Source of the DNA: Epiperipatus broadwayi
Lineage: Eukaryota; Onychophora; Udeonychophora; Euonychophora; Peripatidae
Direction of reading: 5' to 3'
Assembly: GCA_028023455.1 (NCBI GenBank)
Contig: JAQFVV010000022.1
Coordinates: forward strand, 6,655,100-6,719,099
DNA: 64,000 nt
Part shown: piece by piece, positions 25,906-38,360 of the stretch
How positions within the stretch are numbered: the stretch's first letter is position 1
Layout of the letters: every line of letters starts with the position of its first letter
Translations under genes and position numbers: made by a program
The notes under the pieces: generated by a model
The model's input: only the letters and a program-made list of their open reading frames with translations
What the model was told of the DNA's origin: nothing
Databases searched by the model: none

Positions 25906-26440
25906 AACCCCATTCATCCTAGAGTCTGCACATATTTGCCCTAAAGTCATATATGTTGGTAGTTTATACAATAAATAACTAGTTACCATATTAAACATAT
26001 GCTATAAAAACAACTTTTACATAAGATAGTGCAATCCTTTTTATACTATAAAGATAACGCATTCTATTGATAAAATTAAAATTATTAAAATAATAATTAT
26101 AATTTTATACATATATAAAACAAATTCTCAATGTTTCATGATCTACGGAATTTAAGTTTATGTCTTTTTGCTACAAATGATTTAGTAGAATGACTTTTTT
26201 AAAAAAAAAAGCTTTCATAACAATTAGTTTTTTGTTTTTTTTTAAGCTTATAAAATGTTGATATAAATAAATATATTTATCAAGTGAATAATGCTCAAAT
26301 TATTAATTTTCTACTTAAAAAAAAGAGAATTACAATATATAACACACATTATTAAAATAAGTCAAAAATACATCAATTATTTTACTGATATTATGGTTAT
26401 AACCAAAATTTGCATAAGCTTTAAATACTATTGTTTTTAC

Positions 26441-26908
26441 CTTGAAAACACATGGGACTATGAATCGTTGGTGCAGGTGATCCCAATGGTGAGGGTTCAG
26501 AAGATGATAGTGAGGACCCTATTTTCTGTGCGCTCATACAAGACATTCCTTTGTTTAATGAAAGTGTAGAGTTCAATTGTGTTGGCTGGACTATTCCATG
26601 ATTTTTATATGTAATTTGATTCTGATTGGCCGATGGTGTTGAAACTTTGGGTTGACAGAATACAGAATTGTTATTATTTGTCAAAATATTATTGTTAGAT
26701 GTTGTCAGTTGATATAATAAAGGGCTTTGATTGGTGGATGAAGATGGCCCCTTACCTTGGTAAAAAAGAGGACTTTGTCTGGTTGGAGAAGAACCCTTCT
26801 GTAATGACATAATACTTTTAGGTGCTATGTTTTGTTGATTGCTATTAGAGAGAACTTTAGCTGTGGTCTGCGTATTCACTGGTGGTCCACTATTTGTAAC
26901 TGTAGTTC
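26441..26908 (-). CDS. cic: cic exon, Asn/Ser/Gln-rich disordered region
   Basis: A 468-bp exon with acceptor TTATTGTAG and donor TCAAG|GTAAAA, reading 155 whole codons in the phase required by both neighbours. Composition is Ser, Asn, Gln, Pro and Thr, with an internal near-repeat (RQSPLFYQGKGP followed by NQSPLLYQLTTS, then SPMCFQG at the end), suggesting a short linear motif of the form SPLxYQ duplicated several times. Ser-Pro sites are frequent (SSPT, QSPL, PSPLGSP, HSPM) and are candidates for proline-directed kinases. No folded domain is visible. The last base joins the next exon to give Gly before VINVKTG. Confidence 0.9.
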
Positions 26909-27922
26909 CTACAATAATAATTACATAATTAAGTAAACATTTGGTTATATGTTTACAGTTAATAAATTTTTAGGTATGGCCTGTCAATAAATTTAAACTA
27001 AAAATAAATAAATCCAATGTAACAAAGTAGAAAACTTTACTTTTTTATAACACATCTAGATCTAAATATGGTATACTGGAATAACTTATGTTAATAGAAG
27101 ACAAATTATTATGATGATGAGTAAATGTTATAACTTGAAAACAAAGCTTATGTTTAGATATCTCAACCTGCTTGTGAAAACTACATATATAAGGAAATTC
27201 AGGAAGGTATATATGTTCAATCCCCTCCCCACCTCTAATGATGCAAAATGACTTTGAAAGATTGTAATTTTAAAAATATATGTTAGAATTTATGTGAAAT
27301 AAAAGCAGGTTTTATTACTCCAAAGAGACTCTTAAAAAAGAGCCTTATCCTCAAGCAATAACAAAAAACAACAACATATAATTATATCAGTGGTTGTTTC
27401 TGATCAATCCTTAATTAAAATTTTTTCAGAATTTTCTACTCAAATCCTCATAATAAAAAAAAATGATTGATATATTATAAGATATATATCAAAATTTTAG
27501 ATAAACAGATTCCCTTTTATTTTTTCTTAGAAATAAATATTACTAGTAAACAATACTGACCAAATAAATTATATAATTTATTATATTAATGTGGTGAAAC
27601 TTATAATGTTTAAGTCAGAGCATTCTAAGGTAAATGATTATTACTAAACAACATAATTATTACTTAAGCAAAATTACAAACTGAATTTATACAGAAATTA
27701 TACTGCATATAAAAAATTCAAGTGTATTCTTCATGTGTTGTCTATATTAAATTTAATTAAATATGTCATAAGTCAGACAATGGAAATTATGCGATGGAGC
27801 ATTTAATTAATGAAGATGGTCTTATTTAAAATGGCCTTAAATCATATTTACAAAGCAGACCTCTATTACTCATTTTAATAAAAATGCAAATTATTTAACA
27901 CATTATAAATAATGTGATAGCT

Positions 27923-27957
27923 CAATCATTAACTATGAATCACGTAGTTAATGATTG
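27923..27957. repeat. Perfect small hairpin in cic intron
   Basis: AATCATTAACTA and TAGTTAATGATT form a 12-bp perfect stem around a loop of about 9 bases. It sits in the intron between 26909 and 29010. No function can be assigned. Confidence 0.5.
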
Positions 27958-29010
27958 CCAAATATATAACTGCAGCAGCAGAATTTAAGTACTCCTGGTT
28001 GGATATTTCTGTAGGTTCCTTTATAATACTTTTAAATAGTTAACTTAACAAAAAATCAATACATTAAATAAATAATGCAATGACAGAATTAAATAGTATT
28101 AAATCAATATGTAATATTTTGAAGTGAAGTCTTCAAGCGCCATTGCTTCAGGCAATGATATTAGACATGCTTGGAAAGTTTATTGCTTCAAAATATTCCT
28201 TATTGATTTAGAGCTGCTTAATTCTATCATTATATGTATATAAACAATCCTGTATTTAATTCAACAGATAGCTACCAATAAGAGTTTGGAAAAATATTGA
28301 TCATTAAATAAATAGATTGAATTCACTGTGAGGTCTTACAAGATATCTTCTATCTATAGATGAATCAATCAAAAATTAATGATATTAAAAATTAATTGAT
28401 AGAATGATATTTGTACCCATTTTATCATTGTTTAGGCTCTAATATTAAATTTAAAAATTTATTAAGGGAAATTTTTTTATCATGGAGTGAATAATGTTAT
28501 AACATCTATAGCATTAAACGGTGGAATTTTCTTCTTGAAACTTAACCTACACGTTGGTAGAAATAGCAAATCTGGCTCAAATTTATTAGAAATAATAATA
28601 TTAGCCCTGTTGCTATTGAATTTTTGCATAACACATGAATGGACTATTGTAAATACTTTGTTTAATAAAAAAAAAAAAATCACTGTAAAGAGATTTGAAC
28701 ATATCCATGATCAAATAAATGACACTTTATGGATTGTTAAAAATCAGTATGTAAAAAAAAAAAATCAATGAACATGTTAATGCAAATTGTCGGACAAATC
28801 TTAGATTACTATGCTCCAAATTTAAAATGCATAGAATTAAGACTATCTACTAATATGTTAAGAATTGTAATATAAAATGTCATTAAAATATCAGTTAATT
28901 TACATTCAGTCTAATAAAAGCCACACTGTATAATGAAATGATGAAACAAACAAAATGTAGCTGTAATATATATATAATATCAAGAAAAAAATTCAACTAA
29001 TTTAAATTAC

Positions 29011-29141
29011 CTGAAAGTGAAGTAATGAAAGCAGTAGGAACGTAACTCGATATCAAACCAGTTTGCTCTCCGACTTTAACCCCCACAGGATTAGTCATCA
29101 CAGTAACTCCTTGCTGTTGCTGAAGAGGCATATAAGCACAT
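29011..29141 (-). CDS. cic: cic exon following the LLLPSTTR motif
   Basis: A 131-bp exon: one base completing Arg with the previous exon, 43 codons, and one base carried over. Acceptor TTTAATTAG is weak in pyrimidines; the donor is TCAG|GTAATT. It encodes CAYMPLQQQQGVTVMTNPVG and continues to VPTAFITSLS. In vertebrate CIC the LLPSSTR motif is likewise followed by a short aromatic-containing stretch. The preceding intron is only 373 bp, the shortest in the gene, and both exon phases agree with their neighbours. Confidence 0.9.
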
Positions 29142-29514
29142 CTAATTAAACAATTAAAAAATTACAATTATTCCTGCATGTATTTAAAATAAGATTTATT
29201 TAAATCATTTATATAATTTAGACAGTAATGACATTTAAATCTATGAGGATTTAGAATGCCATTCGCCTTTTTTAATAACTTCAAGAAATAATCTCCAGTT
29301 AATGAATATCAAATAGTTAGAAAACAATTGAAAAACACTTAGGCATTGATTGATTTTCAACATGATATCTGACTATAATCGAAACACTTTAAAAAAAAAG
29401 ATAGGTGTAAAAATGTTGCTATAGTCTAGAATAGATAAAACAATCTATGATTGATAAAGTGAAGGAAAAATGCAAATACATTCAAAAAAAAAAATTTATA
29501 TTAAAAAAACTTAC

Positions 29515-31402
29515 CTTGTGGTTGATGGTAAAAGTAATCTTTGTGGTTGGGTTTGCAATGCTGGAGAGGACACAGTTGTTGGTTGGCTTGATGTTACAGA
29601 TAACTGTATTTGCGATGTTCCTGATGCTATAGATACAGGTTGATTTACAGATACGATCTGAGATGTTACCACTGGAATTGTATGTTGCTTGTTCACTATC
29701 ACACTCTGAACATTTGGACTAATTGATTTAGGTGCAGTTTGAGCTGGATGGCTCACTTTAACAGCAACATTGTTCATAGCTGCTAATTGAATTTTTCCAG
29801 CTTGTAATTGATTCCCATTGTTTGATTGTTGTAAGGTTCCTGTAGGCACATGATTACTAGGAATAGTCAACTGGATACTTCCTGCAGGTACATTGCTTCC
29901 AGGAAGTGCCATTTGTAAAACATTAGATACTTTACCTCCAGGGGCTGCTTGAACAGTTAATGATGGTAATATGTACTGAACATGTGTGGCCCCAGAAGGT
30001 CCTCGCTGTATGTTAGATTGGCTAATACTTATGGGAATGCTTTGAGCATGGTTATAAATAGTTGCTGGACTTTTTAATACAAAGTTTGTTAATAAAGTTG
30101 TAGGTCCCACATTTTGAGTTTGCAGAGGTGTGTTATTTTCTAAATTCTGTTTCGTATTGCTAGAAGTAACATTTTTCATTGTTGTTGTTAAAAATCCTGA
30201 ATTTCCCTGTGTCTGGGTTGGAGTAGTAAGAGATGTGGAATTTTTAATATTTGCAGGAGTTAAATTAGGATTAAGAATGGTCATATTGTATTGTGTTGTA
30301 CTCAGTCCTGGACTGGAAACTAAAATAGTACTCATATTTTTGTTAAGTGGCTGACTGGTATGTAGCACTGGTTGGGCTTGTATATTGAGAGAGAGAGATG
30401 ACTTGTTCCCCTGACTAGAACTATCTACACTTGACTGGGTAATTAATGGTTTGGATGCAATTGGGATTGGTGTTGTAATGGCCTTCAAAGTGGTTGAATA
30501 AGTTGTGTTGACTTTGGCAGAAGATGAGATGACATTTGAATTACTCATAACAGATGTGGTGACTGTTAATGTTGGAGTGCTATTTGTTTGAATAGAAGTA
30601 GCCACAGAAAAAATTAAATTGGATTGATTTGCTGATAAAGACTGTACAGTTGGAACTGAAGTGATAAATCCAGTTTTGTTATTTCCAGATTTAGTAACAT
30701 TTTTTGATTTGCAAACTGTAAACATATTACTTGGAGTTTGAGAAGTTTGTAGTTTGTCAGATTGTATTGGCATGGGCACACTGCTAAGATTATGCACTGA
30801 TTTAATGTGATTTATTTTATTAATTAACTGATGATCAACTGGAGAATTGACATGACTAAACAATTGGATATTACTAGCAGGGTTACTAGGCCGCCCAACA
30901 ACATTCATAACTTTTGTTTGAATAGGTTGAGCAAATACAATTTGTTGACTAGGAGTTTGAGCGATCAAGGCCTTCAACTGCTTATTTTTATCATTTGAAC
31001 TGCCAAGATGCTCATTCATGATTTTCTCTTCCTGATCCGCCTTTATGGTCTGTGCTGTACTTCTGTGAACTTTGAATACAGCTCCTGTAGGTTGGAAACT
31101 GGAACTCCGGTTCATAGACCATACAGCAGATTGCTCTTCATCAGAAGCTCCTGAATTTTGAGGACTTTTTACCAACTCTTGTCGACCTGGTGAGCTTGGC
31201 TTGGCTTTAATTGGCTTAGGTTTGCATGTGACCTCAGAAGTGGAAACAGGTTTCATGACAGGTGAAAATCTTTGCTGAGGGAAAATCTTATTTTCAATAA
31301 GATGATCTTCTTCAGACAAACTGTCACTATCAGAGTCAGAAACACTTTCTTTGCACTTTAGATCGATGCTTCCACATTCTAATGTGACATTTAATTCATC
31401 TC
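29515..31402 (-). CDS. cic: cic main exon, long Ser/Thr/Gln-rich repressor region
   Basis: A 1,888-bp exon with acceptor TTTTACAG and donor CAAG|GTAAGT, open over 628 whole codons. In order it holds [16 protein letters not shown] (vertebrate DIDLKCKERVTDSES), RFSPVMK (vertebrate VFSPVIR), [27 protein letters not shown] (vertebrate TPVPIASKP), [13 protein letters not shown] (vertebrate TQVQYILPTLP), SIQLTIPS, and ends [12 protein letters not shown] (vertebrate QPQKVLLPSSTR). These matches in fixed order identify capicua. The rest is low-complexity Ser/Thr/Asn/Gln, expected to be disordered. Numerous Ser-Pro and Thr-Pro sites (FSPV, SSPGR, KSPQ, QTPS, KSPAT) are candidate MAPK phosphorylation sites, in line with ERK control of CIC, though no site is proven here. 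The exon is clearly less AT-rich than its introns. Confidence 0.96.
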
Positions 31403-34400
31403 CTGTAAAATGACAAGCATAAAATAGGGATTAGAAACTAATGGAATTAAATACATAAAACTTATTTATGAATTAAGCTTAAGAACATAACCATACTTAT
31501 TTTGTAAATTTTATTTACAAATCAGTAAATATATTTTATTTATCTATTTACACTTTTATATATCATAATGTTTTTAAAGTAATAATTGCTTAGAATAATA
31601 AATATCAACTTTCATTTATATTTACAATAATCAGAAATACTTCATTATTTTTATATTCAATCAATTGTCCATAAATATGTATGTGGGATGACAAAGAAAA
31701 AAATTTATCATTAAATAGGTATTATTATTTTAGCCAAATATATTTTTGATGTGGTGCACTAAAATCACGACTTTGAATTGTTAAAAATCATGATTTTATT
31801 TTCTTTATAAACTACATATATATATGTGTGCATGATTTATTGCAAATAAAGATAATGAAGTATCATCGATTATTATTATCTATATACATAAAAGCTGACA
31901 TTTATCATTCAAATAAATTATTACTTTAAAATCATTGTTATATATAAAAATATAGACAGATAAATAAAATATATTTAACTTTTTATTTTATGAATTTTCT
32001 TTTCAAAAGAAGTATATATGTTTTATTTATCTGTATTTATTTATGGTGTATTGCGTCAAAAATCCATGTAGCTAAAGTAATAAAACCTATTTACTTAACA
32101 TTTAAATTTTTTCTTTGTCAATGCACGTTTATATTTATGTGCATTAGATATGTATATGTAAATATTTATAATTTTAATAAGATTTCTCCGTATAGTTTTT
32201 AGATAAATTTCAAACTAAGTATAAAATTAGAAAATTATGCATAAAGTATGGCATAATTTCATATAATGATGCTAATTTTTAAATTGGTATTTTGCTTACT
32301 TACATCATCATTGGAAATTTTTCTAAAAAATACTCAAGAAATCATGTTAAAATTAATATTTACATTTAAAAATTCATAAAAATGTTCTTTCATTCCACTT
32401 TTACTTTTGTTAACATATATTAGTCAAGTTGGTTTAAAATCTTGCAAATGAAATTTAGCGGAAATTGTCAATGTTAGACATATGGAAATATTATTAGATT
32501 TTCGATTACTGTGATCTCTCTATCTATTGCTCTTAAAAGGTAGACAGTTTAAGATAAATTACATATTTTATTATTTAAAAAACTATTTTTTTTCATACAA
32601 AAATGATATTTGGATGATTTATAATTTCTGTTTTTAGAGTATTATGCACTATGCTATAAGTCTTATGTTAATCAATATTACCTATTTAAAGCTCATATTT
32701 GATTTGTCTAAAAAATTTTCTATATAGGTTTATTTAATTCCACAAATAGTTTAATTGTTCCAAACTTAATCTTTTTAAAATTATTTAGTTTATTTGAAAC
32801 TAAAAGCTATAGAAAATCGTCATAGTTTGAATCAATCTCATCATCATTAAAAACCTTAGACTCGGTGCAATATTTTCTTCATGAACTCTCTCTAGTTCAA
32901 TATATCCTTTGTAAGTAGGCTGTGAGAGCAAATTACTTCCACAATGAATAGTAGATTATGGTTTTAACTTCTGATTATTATTACTTCAACAAATAATTGT
33001 AATTTTCTTTCTATAATATTCTTCAATGCTTCATAGAATTCTTCAGTGAAACCATTTTGGATCTATGTCTATTTTCAATAACTTTTCTGTAGAATGATTT
33101 ATCTAAATGCAAATATTCTCACTAAATGTTTTCTCACTTTTTTATTTACATTTAAAATGTCTACCCAAATGCAATCATTTTATAACAGTATTTCACTACA
33201 GTTTTCTAAAAAAAAAATTATTATACTAATTTGAAGAAGTGGTTATAATTCCTGATTTTGAATATTTTTTTGTTATTTTATGTACTTTATCAAATTATTT
33301 TTTAGGTAAATTCAAAGGTGAATATTATTTATACAAATATATTTTTTAATTCTCATTTATAAACAAAATGAATATAAACTTTGAAATTGTTAATTTTTTA
33401 TACTGAACCACAAGGTGTTTAGCAATTTCTCCTATCTAAAAAAATTTTTTTTTAAAAATGTCAATAACTACAACCTTTTTCTTATCACAAATAAAAAGTT
33501 GTTGAGAGAGCCCTGTTTCTTCTTATTTAATGACAGTTATCTTTATGATTGTCTGCTTTTGGTTCACATAAATTAATATATAATAATATCTATAAAAATG
33601 ATTATTTATTTATCTGTGTAGTACTTCCTTTTGCCTGAAGATAGCATAAATAGCAATAAAGTAGCCAAAAAAATCTAAAGATCATTGACAAAACTGAAAA
33701 CTAGTGTTCATGGATTTTTCACTGCTTACTAAAACAAGCGGTAATAAAGACAGATGCTGCCAAATAAGGAAATCTTTCATAAAATTCCCCCAAAGTATCA
33801 CTATATTCATAGATGTTGCTCTTGAAAATTTTACAGATGTAGAGACAAGAAACAAAAAATAGATAATTTTATATTTGAAAATAATCAGATAATTTTATAA
33901 TCGATCAAAAAAATTTGCATCCATGATGATATCATCATCAAGTCATTCATAAAAGAATATGACTATTTTAACTCCAGAAAAAACAAAGGATGACAAAGAA
34001 TACAAAATTAAAATTGAGTTTTCTGATGATTACACAAACCAATCCATGAAACATAAATATGTCCACAATATATCACAATAGTTCTTTAGTAATGCTTATT
34101 TGGCATCTTATGCTTTTTTTTTTAAACTTTCTTTCAGCAAACTTTTCTTTGGGAAAGTTTTCCTAACATTTTATTTCAATTATAACTCTTCCTTATAGTT
34201 TATTCTGCCAATAAAACTATCAATATAGTCCAGGATGTTCATCATATTAGTGACATTAAGATCTTACTATCACAGTTTTAGAATTCTAGAGTATTCTTTA
34301 ATAAATTTCTTCAATACCTTTACAATACAGCAATATGATCATATTTTTTCTTTCCTTTTCAATAAATAAAGCAGAAATAATAGTCTCAATGCAAATAATT

Positions 34401-37400
34401 TAGTTGAATAATTATTCCAATATGACAAAATACTACACCCTTTAACTTTTGTTATAACATCAATGGATTGGGCTTTTGTTGCACATCTATATCTAAAACA
34501 TTACCAAGATATTTGCTGGTAACTTTCTGAACTACAATTTATTTGAAGATTTTTGTTCATCACTGGTTGATAAAGCACTTAAATTTTTTTTTTAGCATTA
34601 ATTACTGAATCAAAATCTTATGGAATGTGTTAATATTTTGTAGATTATCCTTTGAAGTTCAAAGACTAGTGTAATTACTAATGTATTATAAATTTAGAAG
34701 TTCAAAAGATAAAATTATCATTTTTTGCTTTTAATTAGTTTTAAAAACTTCATCACAGATTTCATATTTCTTCAGCATGTTCCAGCATTCTATAAACTGA
34801 TTTAAAAATGTCACTATACATAACTATCACAAAATTGATGTTTAAAAAAAATCAACTCACAATTTACAACAAATTGAGAAGATTGCTTGAATCAGTAGGA
34901 ATTCTTTTATTACATTGATTAGAAATTGGTTACAAGAGTCTGGTTACATTACCACTTAAGTATCTCCTGGTATTATGATTATTATTTTATATTGTGGCTT
35001 CTGGAACTAAAATAGAATTGTCATTTGGTCCTTCTAATTGTTAAATACAAAAAAGAATTTGCAATTGGATTCAGATTTGACACTTAGTAAACAATTTATA
35101 TTCATCAAATTATAGTAATATTTTACTGATTTCCTTTTTATTCAGGAAAACTACTTAATCATTAAAACAACTGCTCACCACGACATCGTGTGTACAATTG
35201 GCTCAATGGCACAATATTAGTATGGTTGTTTTGTGCAAAGTATCCTCTTAAGTGAGTAACTTCACATCACTAATAAACTTAACTATGTTATTTAAAAAGA
35301 ACTTAAATTATTAATTTGACAAAAATTTCTTGGCGGTAAAAGAGGGAAAGAATTTTCTAAGGTCCATATTGATTTTTCATTAATTTTATGCTGAATAATT
35401 CTGCAAGACTCAAATGAAAAGTATGAATTAGACACCACTCTAACCTATGATTTCAATCAAACCAATTATTGATGAGTTCAATGATGAATTTCTTAAGCAT
35501 GTATTTAATTTTTCAAAATCACTGGAAAGCAAGCTTATAGTGATCTGTCCTGGAAAATTGTCTACGACTCATCACTTTGCTTAAATTTACTAGCTTGTTG
35601 CATTTTTTAAACAAACAATTTTTTGAAGCTAAAGTTTAGACATGCATAATAAAAGTTAAGTGCTACCTCCCATAAGTCACACTCAAATTCATTTTTAATG
35701 AAATTATCATTTTTTTTAGAAATAAAAGTTGTATTTTTTTTATATTCTTGAAAGATTTTTGAAGTTAGTTCAAACAGAATATCATTAATCTTAAAACCAA
35801 AATTACTGAGTTTTTTTTGGATTTGTTAATTTAAATAAATACAGTTTTGTTTAAAAATGTATTTTATTAATAATAAAATATTTGAAAGAAATGCTCAAAG
35901 CAATAATTTACTGTACCCATTAATTCTCATTTGTTCAATGTTTTTGTTTCATCCTCTCCACTTAGCATTTGAATGTCACCTTTTTTAAAAACTCAACATA
36001 TACATATCCTTAGTTATTCTTTTGAATGGATCTTATTCAATAATTTATTTTCTCTCCTGCTTAATTACTAGCAGTGATCATGATTTAAGTAGATTTTTTT
36101 TTTTAAAAAAAAAAGGTGTTTATAGCAATTAGGCTTATTAATTTACAAGTATTCACTGAACTCTGTTTTTATTTTTATTATAGTTTCAAATACATATATA
36201 TGTTAATTTTATTGCATTATATTTTAATGTGCATGTATTCCAAGATTAAATGTTTCTTCAAAAAAAAAATCACAATTCATAAGGTTTGGTGGTCATGAAA
36301 TATTAATGTTTATCTTATTTAATTTAGTCCTAACAGTAATGTTTTTGAATCAGATATCTAGATTAACAGTAATCTACCTGTATGCCATATCTTTCCTCCT
36401 ATAATTATATCTAATGACAGGGAATTTATTTTTATGCCATTTTAATCTTTATCAGAATCAACCTTTCGTTTTTTCCAGTATCCAATTTTTTTGTACTCCC
36501 CACTAACCCAACAATATCATTTGCGAAGTCTTTCAGTAATTCATTTTCTTATTTTCTATAGTTGTAAAAATTTTTACTCTATGCTTAGATTGTTGTTTTT
36601 GTTTTTTTTTTTCCTTAAGTGTTTTGCATTGCAGTATTTTCTTCAACATTTAACTTATTATTTATGTAATACATAGTCCTAACAGTTGCCATAATAATAA
36701 TAAAAACACTTCCTTGGTAAATAAGTGCAATTCAGAGAACCACGAAGAGGATTTCTAGAATACTAATTATCAAGATTCTTCAGTATAAAAAATGTCTTGC
36801 AAGTAACAATTATATTTATTTATTAGAAAATATAAACAATATTAATATAATCTTAATACATTTTTTCCAAAGGCAAATATAGTTTTGTTAAATACATAAT
36901 AAAAATAAAAGTGCTTTGCATTTCCAAAAAGCATTCACTAAAATACTCTTAGATTTCCATAGAGTCTATATTATTAATAAATCACGCTTCTCTTATTTTC
37001 TATTTTCTGTTGTTATGCTCTATATAAACCATCTTTACTTTTTAAAAATTGAAACATGACTAAATATCATTTCATGTTCTAAAACTACAGATGAAGATTT
37101 TTTTTTTTGGTTTAATTATAAAATAATGGTTTTACTCTTACCACCTTTGATTCATCATAAAAACATTTGAGTAAACTTGATTTCTGGCACTCAATTGTAT
37201 AAACAATCTGTGGACCAAATAATTATCAATCCCTAAAATATGTCAAAACTTTAAAAAGGAAAACAACTATTATCATGACTATATCCTGCATATTATTAAA
37301 AGCACTAAAGACAATCTTATTGTGACTGCTACTGATATCATAATGTGGAGTTAATAGAAACAAACTTAACATTGATTCCTTAAAAAGATTAATCATTTAC

Positions 37401-37523
37401 AAAGCGTATAAAGACATAATATCACAAATCCATAATGATGATTTATATTAATCTGAGTGACAACAAAACATTTAATCCACAGAAAGAAATGTTTTCTCTT
37501 TATAATAAAAAACAAAGACTAAC
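31403..37523 (-). other. cic: cic intron, 6.1 kb, no recognised element
   Basis: AT-rich intron between the TSDEERM exon and the main exon. I see no LINE, SINE, ribozyme or inverted-repeat element in it. The part from about 32800 to 36000 is slightly less monotonous than the rest and could be a very old transposon remnant, but no motif can be named. The short introns 25390-26440, 26909-29010 and 29142-29514 also hold only AT-rich sequence, apart from a degenerate repeat near 25795-25905 and a small hairpin at 27923-27957. Confidence 0.6.
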
Positions 37524-37656
37524 CTACAGTATCTTCATCCTGCTCTTCACAGATTATCATCCGTTCTTCATCACTCGTTATATCATCACTTTCCAGCTTT
37601 GATTCATATTTCTGTCCTTCAGCAACATACTGATGATTACAATTTTCATAATATAT
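37524..37656 (-). CDS. cic: cic exon with conserved TSDEERMIICEE segment
   Basis: A 133-bp exon with acceptor TTCTTTTCAG and donor GTAG|GTTAGT. It encodes 44 codons plus one base. The second half reads TSDEERMIICEEQDED, nearly identical to TSDEERMVICEEE of vertebrate CIC, which is one of the most diagnostic stretches outside the HMG box and C1 domain. The first half (IYYENCNHQYVAEG and following) is not conserved that I can see. The single leftover G combines with GA of the next exon to give Gly, continuing into GDELNV. The acidic cluster lies next to the Asp/Ser-rich segment at the start of the next exon, as in the vertebrate protein. Confidence 0.93.
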
Positions 37657-37905
37657 CTGAAAAGAACACATCTAAGAATGTCAGAATTAAACTGTAATTT
37701 GAACTCAAAATATGGATGTAAAAATTACTATATATATATATACTAACATTAAGATTATTATCATTTGTCTGTTGTTTTGACTATGGTCAAAGTTATTTTT
37801 AGTATATTTTATTATTGTTTTAATTACTTATATCTTGATGAAAAATTAATGAATATTAAACTGTGTAAAAAATATTACTCAATCCTGCACATGAAGTTTA
37901 ATACT

Positions 37906-38360
37906 TTTGATCAAGTATAAACAGAGCAAAACTCTCCATACAGTATTGCCACCTGTGCTAAACAGAGTAATCAATGGATGCCAGAAGGCTTGTGCATAAA
38001 ATCCCTATCTAATGCCTACTCATCCAATATCCCCAGACTAGTTTCTGGCTTGTGGCCTTCGTCAGTGAGGAGCTTTGGATCTGAGAGCACTGCATCTAGA
38101 TCTTAGGATCTAATGCAACCCTCTAGCAACCACCTTTTATCTCTACTTAACTACAAAACTATGAGAATGAAATTGAAAACACAAAAAATATTTTCAATCT
38201 AAGCTCAATAGCTTATATAGTCATATGGGTCTGAACTCAGTTCAGCACCCATACATTTTGGTGTCTTTGGCTCTTTTACAACCATAACCACCACTATCCT
38301 ATTAGGCAGGATTGGTGTTAAACCATTAACCATGTGATGCTTAATGGTTTGATCAAGTAT
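37906..38360 (-). mobile_element. Single-copy hammerhead element with 13-bp target duplication
   Basis: TTTGATCAAGTAT at 37906-37918 is repeated at 38348-38360 and encloses 429 bp matching one unit of the family seen at 1.0-2.5 kb, in minus orientation. The unit begins AAACAGAGCAAAACTCTCC, contains hammerhead copy H, AAACTATGAGAATGAAATTG and CATTTTGGTGTCTTTGG, and ends in a small hairpin around ATTAACCATGTGATGCTTAAT. There is no open reading frame. The clean duplication shows it moved as a unit into the cic intron. Confidence 0.85.
38023..38081 (-). ncRNA. Hammerhead ribozyme motif, copy H (core intact)
   Basis: Minus strand: AUCCAA, spacer, UCCUCA, CUGACGA, stem II GGC/GCC with loop CACAA, GAAAC, UA, GUC, UGGGGA, UA, UUGGAU. 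Both stem I helices pair perfectly apart from one G-U. The only flaw is an A-A mismatch at the base of stem II. Predicted cleavage between plus 38036 and 38035. Sense with cic. Confidence 0.78.
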
